DNA from: an uncultured Prevotella sp.
GTDB taxonomy: Bacteria; Bacteroidota; Bacteroidia; Bacteroidales; Bacteroidaceae
Direction: 5' to 3'
DNA: 64,000 bases
Assembly: GCA_934215545.1 (NCBI GenBank)
Contig: CAKQAD010000004.1
Span: 18,401-82,400 of the forward strand
Part shown: piece by piece, positions 46,717 to 55,129 of the stretch
How positions within the stretch are numbered: the first letter of the stretch is position 1
How the letters are laid out: every line of letters begins with the position of its first letter
Program-made: the position numbers and the translations under genes
The notes under the pieces: generated by a model
The model's database searches: none
Told to the model about the DNA's origin: nothing
The model's input: only the letters and a program-made list of their open reading frames with translations

Positions 46717-48378
46717 TTATTTCTTTTTTCTTTTCTTTGCCGATGCCTTTTTAATCAAAGGCTTCTGTGGAAATGCTTTCCCATTCTTCAACACTTTTAA
46801 AGCCATGTTTATGGTAGGGTCGTCGGCATTGATATATTGTGTCCATGCCTGGTCGTCGAGCATATTATATATAATGCGCGAGTTAATGTAGCGCTCCAAT
46901 AACTTGTGCGACTTGCGTATCATTATGTTTCGTCGCTTCAGACCGCATCGGTCGGCATAGGTGGCAAACTGTTCTACGGTGTTTTGGCTTACCAGATATT
47001 TTGCCATCTCCATCATATCCTTATAGCTATTGAGCTTAGTGCGGTTGTAGTCGGTATAGCTGAATGCGAATTGCAGTATCAGTCCCGACATTGCTGCCTG
47101 CTTATAATAGCTTGTCATGCCAAGTGTATCTTCTGGCACGAAGATGTCTGGGGTTATGCCGCCACCGCCATACACTGTGCGTCCTATTGTAGTGTGGTAG
47201 GCTGGTCCGATGTGTTTTATGCTGTCTTGCGAGAAGAATTCACCATGCTGGTAGCGAGCCAGCAAATCGTCGTTATAGTCTTTATTGTCGCCTGCTGTGA
47301 ATGGTTTCTGTATGCATCGGCCTGAAGGCGTATAGTAGCGAGCTATGGTAAGTCGGATCATAGAACCATCAGGAAATTCCATCTGCTTTTGCACCAGTCC
47401 TTTGCCGAAAGAGCGGCGACCGATGATGGTGGCACGGTCGTTGTCTTGCATGGCGCCAGCAAAAATCTCCGATGCCGATGCCGAGCCCTCGTTGATGAGC
47501 ACTACCAATGGTATGTGCTGATAGGAACCATGACCATCGGAACGGAAGTCCTGGCGTGGTGATTTGCGTCCCTGCATATACACTATGAGTCGGTTTTTGG
47601 GCAAGAATTCGTTTGCCATCTGTATGGCAGAATTCATGTATCCTCCGGTGTTGTCGCGCAAGTCGATAACGAGATTGGTGAACTCCTGTTGCGACAGTTG
47701 TGCCAAGGCAATGAGCAGTTCTGGATAGGTGTTCTCTCCGAAGTTCTTTATCTTGATGTATCCCGTGGTCTTGTCGAGCATATAAGTAGCAGTGATGCTC
47801 TTTTGTGGAATGTCGCCTCGTGTTATGGTGAAGTATTTCACACCCTTCTGTCCGTAGCGCATTATGCCGAGTTTCACCTTAGTGTCTTTTTGACCCTTTA
47901 GTCGGCGCATTGCCTCGTCGGTGGTCACCACCTTTCCTACGAAAGGCTTTCCGTCAACGCTTACTATCTTGTCGCCAGCTAGCACGCCCACCTTCTGTGC
48001 CGGTCCGTTCTTTATTACGTTCTGCACATGTATGGTGTCTTGCCTGATGGTGAATTCTATGCCCACTCCCGAGAACGAGCCTTTAAGGTCGTCGCCGACG
48101 GCAGGAACATCCTTGGCACTGAAATACACCGAGTGTGGGTCGAGGTCGGCAAGAATCTGTGGTATTGCCATGTCCACGAGCGAGTCGATGTCTACCTTGT
48201 CTACATACTGGTCGTTGATGATGTGCAGCAAGTTCGACAGGCGGTTGGATCCCGAATTGATGATGTTGAGCCTATTGCTCGAGAAGTGATTGGCATAGAA
48301 AGTGCCTATGATTATTCCCACCACCACACATGCTGCCATGATAAGAGGCATGAATCGGTTTGGTTTATTTTTGCTCAT
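46717..48378 (-). CDS. S41-family C-terminal processing peptidase
   Basis: A 553-residue periplasmic protease anchored by one N-terminal transmembrane segment (about 9-29). A PDZ domain (about 90-175, SFSGVGIEF... KVGVLAGDKIVSVDG) precedes the tail-specific protease domain with the Ser/Lys dyad in INEGSASASEIFAGA and RSFGKGLVQ. It resembles CtpA/Prc enzymes that trim proteins at the C-terminus. Its ATG overlaps the stop of the dCMP deaminase gene by 14 bp, and the 5-FCL gene follows after 7 bp. The C-terminus is very basic (lysine-rich), of unknown meaning. Confidence 0.94.
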   Translation of the reverse strand: MSKNKPNRFMPLIMAACVVVGIIIGTFYANHFSSNRLNIINSGSNRLSNLLHIINDQYVDKVDIDSLVDMAIPQILADLDPHSVYFSAKDVPAVGDDLKGSFSGVGIEFTIRQDTIHVQNVIKNGPAQKVGVLAGDKIVSVDGKPFVGKVVTTDEAMRRLKGQKDTKVKLGIMRYGQKGVKYFTITRGDIPQKSITATYMLDKTTGYIKIKNFGENTYPELLIALAQLSQQEFTNLVIDLRDNTGGYMNSAIQMANEFLPKNRLIVYMQGRKSPRQDFRSDGHGSYQHIPLVVLINEGSASASEIFAGAMQDNDRATIIGRRSFGKGLVQKQMEFPDGSMIRLTIARYYTPSGRCIQKPFTAGDNKDYNDDLLARYQHGEFFSQDSIKHIGPAYHTTIGRTVYGGGGITPDIFVPEDTLGMTSYYKQAAMSGLILQFAFSYTDYNRTKLNSYKDMMEMAKYLVSQNTVEQFATYADRCGLKRRNIMIRKSHKLLERYINSRIIYNMLDDQAWTQYINADDPTINMALKVLKNGKAFPQKPLIKKASAKKRKKK

Positions 48379-48817
48379 AATCGTCTGGGTTTAGATATGT
48401 TACTTCAATATTGGCTCTGCGGAGCAAATCCAAGCCATCTGTGAGTCGGTATTGCTCTGCATAAATCACGCGTTTTATGCCAGCCTGTATTATCAGTTTC
48501 GCACATTCTATGCATGGTGCTGCCGTGACATAGAGTGTTGCTCCATCGCTGTTGTTGGAGCTGCGTGCCAGCTTTGTTATGGCATTGGCTTCTGCATGTA
48601 GCACATAGGGTTTGGTGATGTTGTTGTCGTCTTCGCAGATATTTTCGAATCCGCTTGGCGTGCCGTTGTAGCCATCGCTTATAATCATTTTTTCTTTCAC
48701 CACAAGTGCTCCCACTTTGCGTCGTTGGCAGTAGCTGTTTTCTGCCCAAATGCGTGCCATGCGCAGATAGCGCAGGTCGAGACGCAGTTGCTTTTCTTTG
48801 TTATCGTTTAATTCCAT
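48365..48817 (-). CDS. Deoxycytidylate (dCMP) deaminase
   Basis: A 150-residue zinc enzyme of the ComEB/dCMP deaminase family producing dUMP for thymidylate synthesis. Zinc site: His74-Ala-Glu76 and Cys102/Cys105 in AAPCIECAKLI; the N-terminal segment AENSYCQRRKVGALVV and ISDGYNGTPSGF are characteristic of dCMP deaminases. It overlaps the upstream M3 peptidase gene by 17 bp and the downstream protease gene by 14 bp. Confidence 0.95.
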   Translation of the reverse strand: MELNDNKEKQLRLDLRYLRMARIWAENSYCQRRKVGALVVKEKMIISDGYNGTPSGFENICEDDNNITKPYVLHAEANAITKLARSSNNSDGATLYVTAAPCIECAKLIIQAGIKRVIYAEQYRLTDGLDLLRRANIEVTYLNPDDYEQK

Positions 48818-50882
48818 TGCGTTCGAGTAAAGCGTCGATAGTTGGTTCCTGTCCGCGAAATCTCTTGTAGAGTGTCATGGGGTGTTCTGTGCCTCCCTTG
48901 GAGAGAATGTTGTCGCGGAAGCTTTGTGCTGTTTTTGGGTCGAAGATGCCATTCTTCTTGAACACGCTGAAGGCATCGGCGTCAAGCACTTCTGCCCATT
49001 TGTAGCTATAGTATCCGGCTGCATATCCTCCTGCCATGATGTGCGAGAACTGTGTTGTCATGCAGGTGTCGGGCAGTTGTGGCATAACGATAGCCTTTTG
49101 CCATGCTTTCTTTTCGAACTTTATGATATCCTCGTTGAATGGTTCTTTCTGTGTGTAGTAAGCCATATCGAGCAGTCCGAAGCTCACCTGCCTTAGGCAT
49201 GCGTAAGCCACCATGAAGTTGCGGCTTTTGGCAATGCGGTCTATTAGTTCGTCGGGCATTGGCTCACCAGTCTGATAGTGGAAAGCAAATGTGCGTAGAA
49301 AATCTTTCTCCACAGCATAGTTCTCCATGAACTGCGACGGCAGCTCCACAAAGTCCCACCACACATTTGTGCCGCTCAGGCTCTCGAAGCGTGTGTTGGC
49401 AAATATTCCGTGCAGCGAGTGTCCGAACTCATGCAAGAATGTCTCCACCTCGCCCAGCGTTAGCAGTGCCGGTTTTTGTTCGGTAGGCTTGCTGAGGTTC
49501 ATCACCACGCTCACATGTGGTCGCACGTTGTTGCCCTTACGGTCTATCCATTGGCCTTGGAATTCTGTCATCCATGCTCCTCCTTGTTTCCCCTTGCGTG
49601 GGTGGAAGTCGGCATAGAACACGGCGAGGAATTTGCCGTCTTTGTCGAACACCTCGTATGCTTTTACATCTGGGTGATACACCTGTATGTCGTTGCATGG
49701 CTTGAAGGTGATGCCATAGAGCTTGCCTGCCAGTGTGAACACTCCGTCGATGACGCGTTGTAGTTCGAAGTAAGGTCGCAGCATCTCTGCATCGAGGTTA
49801 AACTCACGCATCTGCAGCTTGTGTGAGTAGTATGAGAAGTCCCAAGGCTGCACCTCAAAGTCGTTGCCCTCGCTGCGACGTGCCTCTGCCTCTATAGCTT
49901 TCACTTCGTCGATGGCTGTTGGTTTATATGCATCGATAAGGTCGTTGAGCAGCTTGTACACGTTTTGAGTGTTTGATGCCATGCGGTGCACCAGAACATA
50001 GTCGGCATAGGTGTCGTAGCCCAGCAGTTGTGCTATTTCTCGGCGTAGGTTGATGAGTCGTTTGCAGATATCTATGTTGTTCTCGCTGTTGTCGTGTGTT
50101 CCCTCGGTGTTGCGTGCCATATACATCTGTCGTCGCAGTTCGCGCTGTGTGGAGTAGGTCATAAATGGCGAATAGCTCGGATAGTCGAGTGTGAATAGCC
50201 ATCCCTCCTTGTCGGCCTCTTTTGCAGCAAGTGCTGCTGCCTCTCGTGCTGTTTCGGGCAGCCCATCGAGTTGCTTCTCGTCGGTGATGTGCAGTGTGAA
50301 GGCCTTGTTCTCCTTCAGCAGGTTTTGCGAGAACTGCAGCGACAGCATGCTTGCCTCTTCGGTGAGTTGTCGCAACTGCTGCTTGCCATTGTCGTCGAGC
50401 AGTGCACCGCTACGCACAAATCCGTCGTAGCAGTTGTCGAGTAGCATTTGTTCTTCGGGAGTGAGTGGTCGGTGGTGTTCGTACACATATTTTATTCGCT
50501 CAAACAGTTGTTTGTTGAGCTTCACGTCGTTGGCATGTTTTGTGAGCAGCGGACTCATTTTCTGTGCCAGGGCATCGAGTTCGTCGTTGGTCTCGGCGCT
50601 CAGCATGCACGAGAACACTGTCGACACACGTCCGAGAAGATCGTAATAGTTCTCGCCATTTTCGTTGTCGACACGCACAATGGTGTTTTCGAATGTTGGC
50701 TCTTCGGGGTCGTTCACTATTTTGGCTATCTCTTCGTCGTCGCGTCGGATGCCCTCTATGAATGCCTCTTCGTAGTGGGCTGTTTGTATGCGGCTGAATG
50801 GGACAGTGTCGTGTGGGGTGTTATATGGTTCAAAAAACGGATTCTTGCGCTCCGTTGTAGGCGTGACATTATTTTCTAACAT
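48801..50882 (-). CDS. dcp: M3-family metallopeptidase (peptidyl-dipeptidase Dcp-like)
   Basis: A 693-residue zinc oligopeptidase without signal peptide, so probably cytoplasmic. The active site is HEFGHSLHGIF with His484 and His488. The N-terminal segment PFFEPYNTPHDTVPFSRI and the end FRGQEPTIDALLERNGI are typical of the Dcp/oligopeptidase A group, which removes dipeptides or degrades short peptides. A good promoter precedes it: TTTG and TAAATTTG on the minus strand with 18-bp spacing. It is the first gene of a four-gene overlapping run down to 46158. Confidence 0.92.
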   Translation of the reverse strand: MLENNVTPTTERKNPFFEPYNTPHDTVPFSRIQTAHYEEAFIEGIRRDDEEIAKIVNDPEEPTFENTIVRVDNENGENYYDLLGRVSTVFSCMLSAETNDELDALAQKMSPLLTKHANDVKLNKQLFERIKYVYEHHRPLTPEEQMLLDNCYDGFVRSGALLDDNGKQQLRQLTEEASMLSLQFSQNLLKENKAFTLHITDEKQLDGLPETAREAAALAAKEADKEGWLFTLDYPSYSPFMTYSTQRELRRQMYMARNTEGTHDNSENNIDICKRLINLRREIAQLLGYDTYADYVLVHRMASNTQNVYKLLNDLIDAYKPTAIDEVKAIEAEARRSEGNDFEVQPWDFSYYSHKLQMREFNLDAEMLRPYFELQRVIDGVFTLAGKLYGITFKPCNDIQVYHPDVKAYEVFDKDGKFLAVFYADFHPRKGKQGGAWMTEFQGQWIDRKGNNVRPHVSVVMNLSKPTEQKPALLTLGEVETFLHEFGHSLHGIFANTRFESLSGTNVWWDFVELPSQFMENYAVEKDFLRTFAFHYQTGEPMPDELIDRIAKSRNFMVAYACLRQVSFGLLDMAYYTQKEPFNEDIIKFEKKAWQKAIVMPQLPDTCMTTQFSHIMAGGYAAGYYSYKWAEVLDADAFSVFKKNGIFDPKTAQSFRDNILSKGGTEHPMTLYKRFRGQEPTIDALLERNGIKR

Positions 50883-50915
50883 ACTAAAAAATGTGGTGTG
50901 ATATATCAGTATGCA

Positions 50916-50945
50916 AATTTACAGAAAATATGTTACATGCAAATC
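50916..50945 (-). promoter_or_regulatory. Promoter of the M3 peptidase operon
   Basis: On the minus strand, TTTG (complement of 50942-50945) and TAAATTTG (complement of 50916-50923) are separated by 18 bp. This is the best match in the window to the Bacteroidetes -33/-7 consensus and would leave a leader of about 27 nt. Confidence 0.65.
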
Positions 50946-50963
50946 GTGGTATGTGTGTTTTAA

Positions 50964-51033
50964 CTTATTATAATAGTTGGATTTGTGCTTATTATAATAG
51001 TTTGGTTTTGCTTGTTATAATAGTTGGATTTTG
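50964..51033. repeat. 23-24-bp tandem repeat overlapping the 3' end of the Crp-type gene
   Basis: Three copies of CTTATTATAATAGTTGGATT followed by TTG (with small changes) at 50964-50987, 50988-51010 and 51011-51033. Each copy contains TATAATAG. The last copy encodes the final residues and stop of the Crp-type protein (KIQLL, TAA). Confidence 0.85.
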
Positions 51034-51671
51034 CTTATTGTTATTATTCCTCTGCTGAAGTGTAGCAGTTTGCTTGCTTTCATGGCGTTGAGTGCCTTCG
51101 ACACTTCGGTTCGGCTGGTGCCTATTTCTGTTGCCATGCGTGTCATCTTAATGCGTATGGTTTTTGGGCCGTATGGCAGTGTGCATCGTGTTTTTATGAA
51201 TTGTGCTATGCGTTTCTGTGTGTTGGTAGGGCAGGGGTGCCACATGTTTCTGCCTTGTCGTTGTGCTGTGGTAGATATGATGTTCAGAAGGTTTATCCTA
51301 AAAATTATAAATTCATCGGATATGTGCATAATGCTGTTTTTGTCTATTGCCACGGTGTGGCATGTGGTGGCTGCCGTTATTGTGGCTGCCGAGTGTTGTG
51401 TGAGTCCGAACAATCGTTCTGGTTGTATGGTGTATGGTGCATTAGCCACCTCTTCTATACTGTATCCGTGGTCGTCGGCCCATGATGTGATATTGACGGT
51501 GCCGTCTATGAGCAGTGTTATCTCTTTGTATGGCTCGCCCTCCTGCTTTATGATGTCGCCAGGTGCATATTTGTGGAATATGAATTTTGTCTGCCCTATT
51601 ATCTGCATCAGGTTGTCGGAGCTAAGGCCTTGGAATAGAGGAGAACTCTGTAGTTTGTGATATAGATCCAT
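51015..51671 (-). CDS. Crp/Fnr-family transcriptional regulator
   Basis: A 218-residue regulator with an N-terminal cyclic-nucleotide-binding-type beta-roll (about 20-120: FHKYAPGDIIKQEGEPYKEI, LIDGTVNI) and a C-terminal winged helix (TRMATEIGTSRTEVSKALNAM). There are no Fnr-type cysteine clusters. ATG 51671 begins MDLYHKL, a natural family start; the frame continues upstream to 51821 only because the repeat arm is free of stops on this strand. The start codon is directly adjacent to repeat R7, so R7 forms the leader. Effector and targets are unknown. Confidence 0.9.
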   Translation of the reverse strand: MDLYHKLQSSPLFQGLSSDNLMQIIGQTKFIFHKYAPGDIIKQEGEPYKEITLLIDGTVNITSWADDHGYSIEEVANAPYTIQPERLFGLTQHSAATITAATTCHTVAIDKNSIMHISDEFIIFRINLLNIISTTAQRQGRNMWHPCPTNTQKRIAQFIKTRCTLPYGPKTIRIKMTRMATEIGTSRTEVSKALNAMKASKLLHFSRGIITISKIQLL

Positions 51672-51918
51672 ACTTTTGAGTTTTGAGTTTTGAATTTTGA
51701 GATGCGCCGTGGGCGCAGTTTTGAGTTTTGAATTTTGAGTTTTGAGTTGTGCGCCGTGGGCGCATTGTGAGTTTTGAATTTTGAATTTTCGTTGTTTGCG
51801 AGTTTTGAGCTGTGAATTCATAACTCAAAATTGATAAATTCAAAATTGCCGAAGGCAACAACTCAAAATTCAAAACTCAAAACTCAAAATTGCAGCTCTG
51901 CTGCATCTCAAAACTCAA
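51672..51918. repeat. Modular palindromic repeat, copy R7
   Basis: Heptads, hairpin TGCGCCGTGGGCGCA (51703-51717), heptads, nearly identical hairpin (51749-51764), core on the plus strand with several changes (51787-51818), reverse heptads, hairpin TTGCCGAAGGCAA (51846-51858), heptads, hairpin TGCAGCTCTGCTGCA (51890-51904) and a short arm that enters the apbE stop. Both neighbours are on the minus strand: it lies after apbE and before the Crp-type gene. Confidence 0.9.
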
Positions 51919-52918
51919 TATTCAAGGATGGTGAGCTCCATGTGCATAGTTCGCCATTTTTGCCAGTGTATATGAGGTATGCCATCAATTCTGGGTGTTG
52001 TGCGAGCAGCTGTTTTGTCTTCTCCAATCCCATTACCATGAATGCTGTGGCATATGCATCGGCAATGGCACATTGCTTTGTCAGCACTGTTGCCGATAAC
52101 AGGCTGTGCTGTACGGGGTAGCCTGTTGCTGGGTCGATGGTGTGGGCGTATTTCTTGCCGTTGCGGTAGTAGAAGTTGCGGTAGTTGCCACTGGTTGCCA
52201 TTGCCATATCCTTAACGTTGAGCACTGTCTGCAGTTCTTTGTCTATAGCCAGTGAGTCGTCGGTAGGCTTTGTCACTCCAATTCTCCATGGCAGTCGTTT
52301 TGGGCTGATGCCATGTGTCACCACTTCGCCTCCAATCTCCACCATATAGTTGTTTATGCCCTTGCTTTTCAGTAGTTTTGCCACCACGTCGCAGCCGTAG
52401 CCTTTAGCAATGGCAGAGCAGTCGAGCATGATGCGTGGGTCGGCTTTAAGCACTTGTTGCTGTTTCAGCGTCACTTTATGAAATCCCACGATGTTTCTTA
52501 GCGAGTCTATTTGGTATTTTGTGGGAGGTGTTCCGGTTTTAAATCCGAAGCCCCACGCATTTACCAGTGGTGCCACTGTTATGTCGAAGGCACCATTGGT
52601 GTTGGCAGCCACTTTTTCTGCCATGCCAAACACCTCGTCGAACATGTCGTTGGTGCGTGCTTTCTCTCCGCGGTTGATGCGTGATATTATTGAAGCCTTG
52701 TTGAATGTCGACAGTGCGCTGTCCACCTTTGCCAGTTCTGCCAGAATGTCGGCCTCTAATGATGAGTCGTTCTGATATGTAATGTGATAAAAGGTGCCAA
52801 ACACCTTTCCCTCGTCGGTATGATATGGCATGCTCCGTTGCTGGCGTGCTATATATATGGTGCCCACTATCAGCAGCAGCAATAGTGGCATCTGCCACAA
52901 TATCTTCTTTTTGTTCAT
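51908..52918 (-). CDS. apbE: FAD:protein FMN transferase (ApbE)
   Basis: A 336-residue flavin transferase that attaches FMN to Thr residues of membrane redox subunits such as those of Na+-NQR and Rnf. An N-terminal hydrophobic segment (about 8-25) without a lipobox Cys anchors it. Motifs: FGTFYHITY, STFNKASIISRIN, DCSAIAKGYGCD, IGGEVVTHG and HTIDPATGYPV. Its last residues (NIEF, then TGA) are encoded in the end of repeat R7. It starts 15 bp after the DUF6048 gene and looks like the last gene of that operon. Confidence 0.95.
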   Translation of the reverse strand: MNKKKILWQMPLLLLLIVGTIYIARQQRSMPYHTDEGKVFGTFYHITYQNDSSLEADILAELAKVDSALSTFNKASIISRINRGEKARTNDMFDEVFGMAEKVAANTNGAFDITVAPLVNAWGFGFKTGTPPTKYQIDSLRNIVGFHKVTLKQQQVLKADPRIMLDCSAIAKGYGCDVVAKLLKSKGINNYMVEIGGEVVTHGISPKRLPWRIGVTKPTDDSLAIDKELQTVLNVKDMAMATSGNYRNFYYRNGKKYAHTIDPATGYPVQHSLLSATVLTKQCAIADAYATAFMVMGLEKTKQLLAQHPELMAYLIYTGKNGELCTWSSPSLNIEF

Positions 52919-52933
52919 AGAGATTCTTTCTTT

Positions 52934-53632
52934 TTAAAGTTCGAATATCACGTTGAATGTTCCGGCGAGTCGTGTGCTTCCCTGTCGCCCATATCCCGGC
53001 ACATACCATGTGTTGCCAATGTTTCCATCGTCGTGCATCAGTCGTCGTCGGTATCTGAACGACCATCCCAGTCGTAATGGCTTCACTATTTTTGCGTCCA
53101 CTCCAAACACCAGCTCAGCCCAATGGCAGTTGGCTTTCACCCCTTTTGCCTCATAATTGGCAGGGTCGCCCCATATAGGGTCGTTGATGTCGTGGCTGCT
53201 CACATCGAATTTATAGTAGGTCATGGCATATCGCACACCAGCATAAATTCTATAGTCGTCGTGCTTGTTTTTAGCTATGTTGAAGTCGAGTCCCAATTTG
53301 CCATATGGTGCTGATGTCTTGTAGCAGAGTTTAGTGGTAGGGTCGTCGGCATCGGCGGTGCCAAGTCCTAGTTCTGCCACTGGAAACCACTTGTCTTTAA
53401 GGTTCACTCTGAGTGCAGCCTCATATTGTCCGTAGTCGCTTACCATTCTTTGCACCAGTCCCACGATGTCTGCCGACACGGCAATGCCTCGTAGCAGCGG
53501 TATGGAGTCGTGCTTGGCTTCGGTGTTGCTTTGCTTATGGCTTGCTGCCATGACGTGCTGTGTTGCTGTAAGCAATAGCAAGCTAATTGCGCTCTTTAAG
53601 ATAAATGAGTAAATGCGGTTGTGCATCATCAT
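52934..53632 (-). CDS. DUF6048-like outer-membrane barrel protein
   Basis: A 232-residue protein with a signal peptide (hydrophobic core ILKSAISLLLLTATQHVMAA) and a mature part of alternating beta-strands (YRIYAGVRYAMTYYKFDVS, AKIVKPLRLGWSFRYRRRLM) ending in a Leu after aromatic strands (TFNVIFEL), as expected for a small outer-membrane barrel. It matches my memory of the Bacteroidales DUF6048 family, which usually accompanies DUF6452. Three adjacent ATGs (53632, 53629, 53626) are possible starts; all overlap the upstream gene by 44-50 bp. Function unknown. Confidence 0.75.
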   Translation of the reverse strand: MMMHNRIYSFILKSAISLLLLTATQHVMAASHKQSNTEAKHDSIPLLRGIAVSADIVGLVQRMVSDYGQYEAALRVNLKDKWFPVAELGLGTADADDPTTKLCYKTSAPYGKLGLDFNIAKNKHDDYRIYAGVRYAMTYYKFDVSSHDINDPIWGDPANYEAKGVKANCHWAELVFGVDAKIVKPLRLGWSFRYRRRLMHDDGNIGNTWYVPGYGRQGSTRLAGTFNVIFEL

Positions 53633-54083
53633 ATGTCACCTTGTTATAGTTTATCTTTACACTTTCTATCACCGTATTGGTGTGTCTTACCCCCGTTATT
53701 GTATGGAAGAATGTGGGGCTGCAGTCTACCGATTCGAAGTGAGGTTCATCCTCCTTTGTCACCCATATGGTATCGAGCGTGTGCAGTCTGGTGTCGGTTT
53801 GCGTTATGTCGAGCACGAAGGCATCTTCGCTTCGGCTGTAGCTCATCGGCACTGCCACGCTGGTGATGTTCACGATGCGGTTTATGAGCACCGTGTCTTT
53901 TTCAGGGTTGCTGATGTCTACGGGTGTGAATATTGTCAGCGTGTCGTGCAGTGTGTCTACTGGTGGTGCGAATTGCATCTTTATGCACACGCTATGGTTC
54001 AGCGGGCAGTCTATCGACGAGCATGCTGCCAGTGTCATTATGCACGCTGCCGCCACAATGATTTTTGTCGTCAGGCTTCGCAT
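53583..54083 (-). CDS. DUF6452-like lipoprotein
   Basis: A 166-residue lipoprotein: signal MRSLTTKIIVAAACIMTLAA with lipobox LAAC and Cys21, then SSIDCPLNHSVCIKMQF with two further cysteines close together. The rest is beta-rich. It looks like the Bacteroidales DUF6452 family, found beside DUF6048, and its overlap with that gene (about 50 bp) and with the GT2 gene (13 bp) supports a shared unit. A partnership of the lipoprotein with the neighbouring barrel is inferred. Confidence 0.75.
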   Translation of the reverse strand: MRSLTTKIIVAAACIMTLAACSSIDCPLNHSVCIKMQFAPPVDTLHDTLTIFTPVDISNPEKDTVLINRIVNITSVAVPMSYSRSEDAFVLDITQTDTRLHTLDTIWVTKEDEPHFESVDCSPTFFHTITGVRHTNTVIESVKINYNKVTYDDAQPHLLIYLKERN

Positions 54084-55042
54084 CTGATGGTTTTTTCTAT
54101 TTGATAGTCGTTACGGTTGAGCGATGACCGGCTCACCAGGTCGGCTATGAATCCAGCCAAGAACAGCTGTGTGCCAATCATCATAGTGGTGAGTGCTATG
54201 AAGAAGTAAGGCGAGTCGGTGATGAGTCGTTGCGGTATGCCGTGTGCCAGGCACCACAACTTGTTGGCTCCCAGCACTGTCACTGCCACGAAACCGATGA
54301 AGAACATTAGTGTGCCCAAGAAACCGAACACATGCATTGGTTTTCTGCCGAAGCTTGATAGGAACCACAGCGTTATCAGGTCGAGATAGCCGTTAAAGAA
54401 TCGGTTCCATCCCATAAATTTCGACTTGCCATATTTGCGTGCTTGGTGGTGCACCGGCTTCTCGCCGATTTTTGCAAATCCTGCATTCTTGGCAAGATAT
54501 GGAATGTAGCGGTGCATTTCGCCATACACTTCGATATTCTTCACCACCTCATTGCGATATGCTTTCAGTCCGCAGTTGAAGTCGTGCAGGTTGTGTATGC
54601 CGCTCACCTTTCGTGCTGTTGCATTGAACAGCTTTGTGGGTATGGTTTTTGATATTGGGTCGCCTTGCTTTCGGTTTTGCTTATATCCCGACACGAGGTC
54701 GTAGCCCTCGTCCACTATCATATGGTAGAGTCCTGGAATCTCGTCGGGCGAGTCTTGCAGGTCGGCATCCATGGTTATCACCACATCGCCCTGCGCCTCT
54801 TTAAATCCGCAGTACAGTGCAGGGCTCTTGCCATAGTTGCGGCGGAATTTTATGCCCTTCACATGTGTCGACTTCTGTGCCAGGCTCTCTATTGCCTGCC
54901 ATGAATGGTCGGTCGATCCATCGTTCACGAATATCACTTCGTAAGAGAAGTTGTTGGCCTTCATGACGCGTTCTATCCACGCATAGAGTTCGGGTATCGA
55001 GTCTTCCTCGTTGAATAATGGCACTACCACTGTTATATCCAT
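54071..55042 (-). CDS. GT2-family glycosyltransferase with C-terminal membrane anchor
   Basis: A 323-residue membrane glycosyltransferase resembling polyprenyl-phosphate sugar transferases (DPM1/GtrB/ArnC group). The GT-A domain has VVPLFNEE, FVNDGSTD and the metal-binding MDADLQDSPDE (Asp92-Asp94); ARKYGKSKF follows as in undecaprenyl-phosphate glycosyltransferases. Two transmembrane segments are visible (about 240-262 and 275-300). It probably makes a lipid-linked sugar for envelope glycan modification. It follows the DUF4199 gene by 87 bp and overlaps the DUF6452 gene by 13 bp. Confidence 0.92.
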   Translation of the reverse strand: MDITVVVPLFNEEDSIPELYAWIERVMKANNFSYEVIFVNDGSTDHSWQAIESLAQKSTHVKGIKFRRNYGKSPALYCGFKEAQGDVVITMDADLQDSPDEIPGLYHMIVDEGYDLVSGYKQNRKQGDPISKTIPTKLFNATARKVSGIHNLHDFNCGLKAYRNEVVKNIEVYGEMHRYIPYLAKNAGFAKIGEKPVHHQARKYGKSKFMGWNRFFNGYLDLITLWFLSSFGRKPMHVFGFLGTLMFFIGFVAVTVLGANKLWCLAHGIPQRLITDSPYFFIALTTMMIGTQLFLAGFIADLVSRSSLNRNDYQIEKTIRCEA

Positions 55043-55129
55043 ATCCGTATATGTTTTTATTGATTGTATTGTTTTTTTATGTCTTGTTGGATTACCTCTC
55101 GTCGTTTCTGCTGCCGCCCGATAGTCATG

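Noticed and set aside
51672-51821. N-terminal extension of the Crp-type regulator (50 residues)
   Set aside because: The extension is entirely repeat R7 translated (KTQNSKLK-like). ATG 51671 gives the normal family N-terminus.
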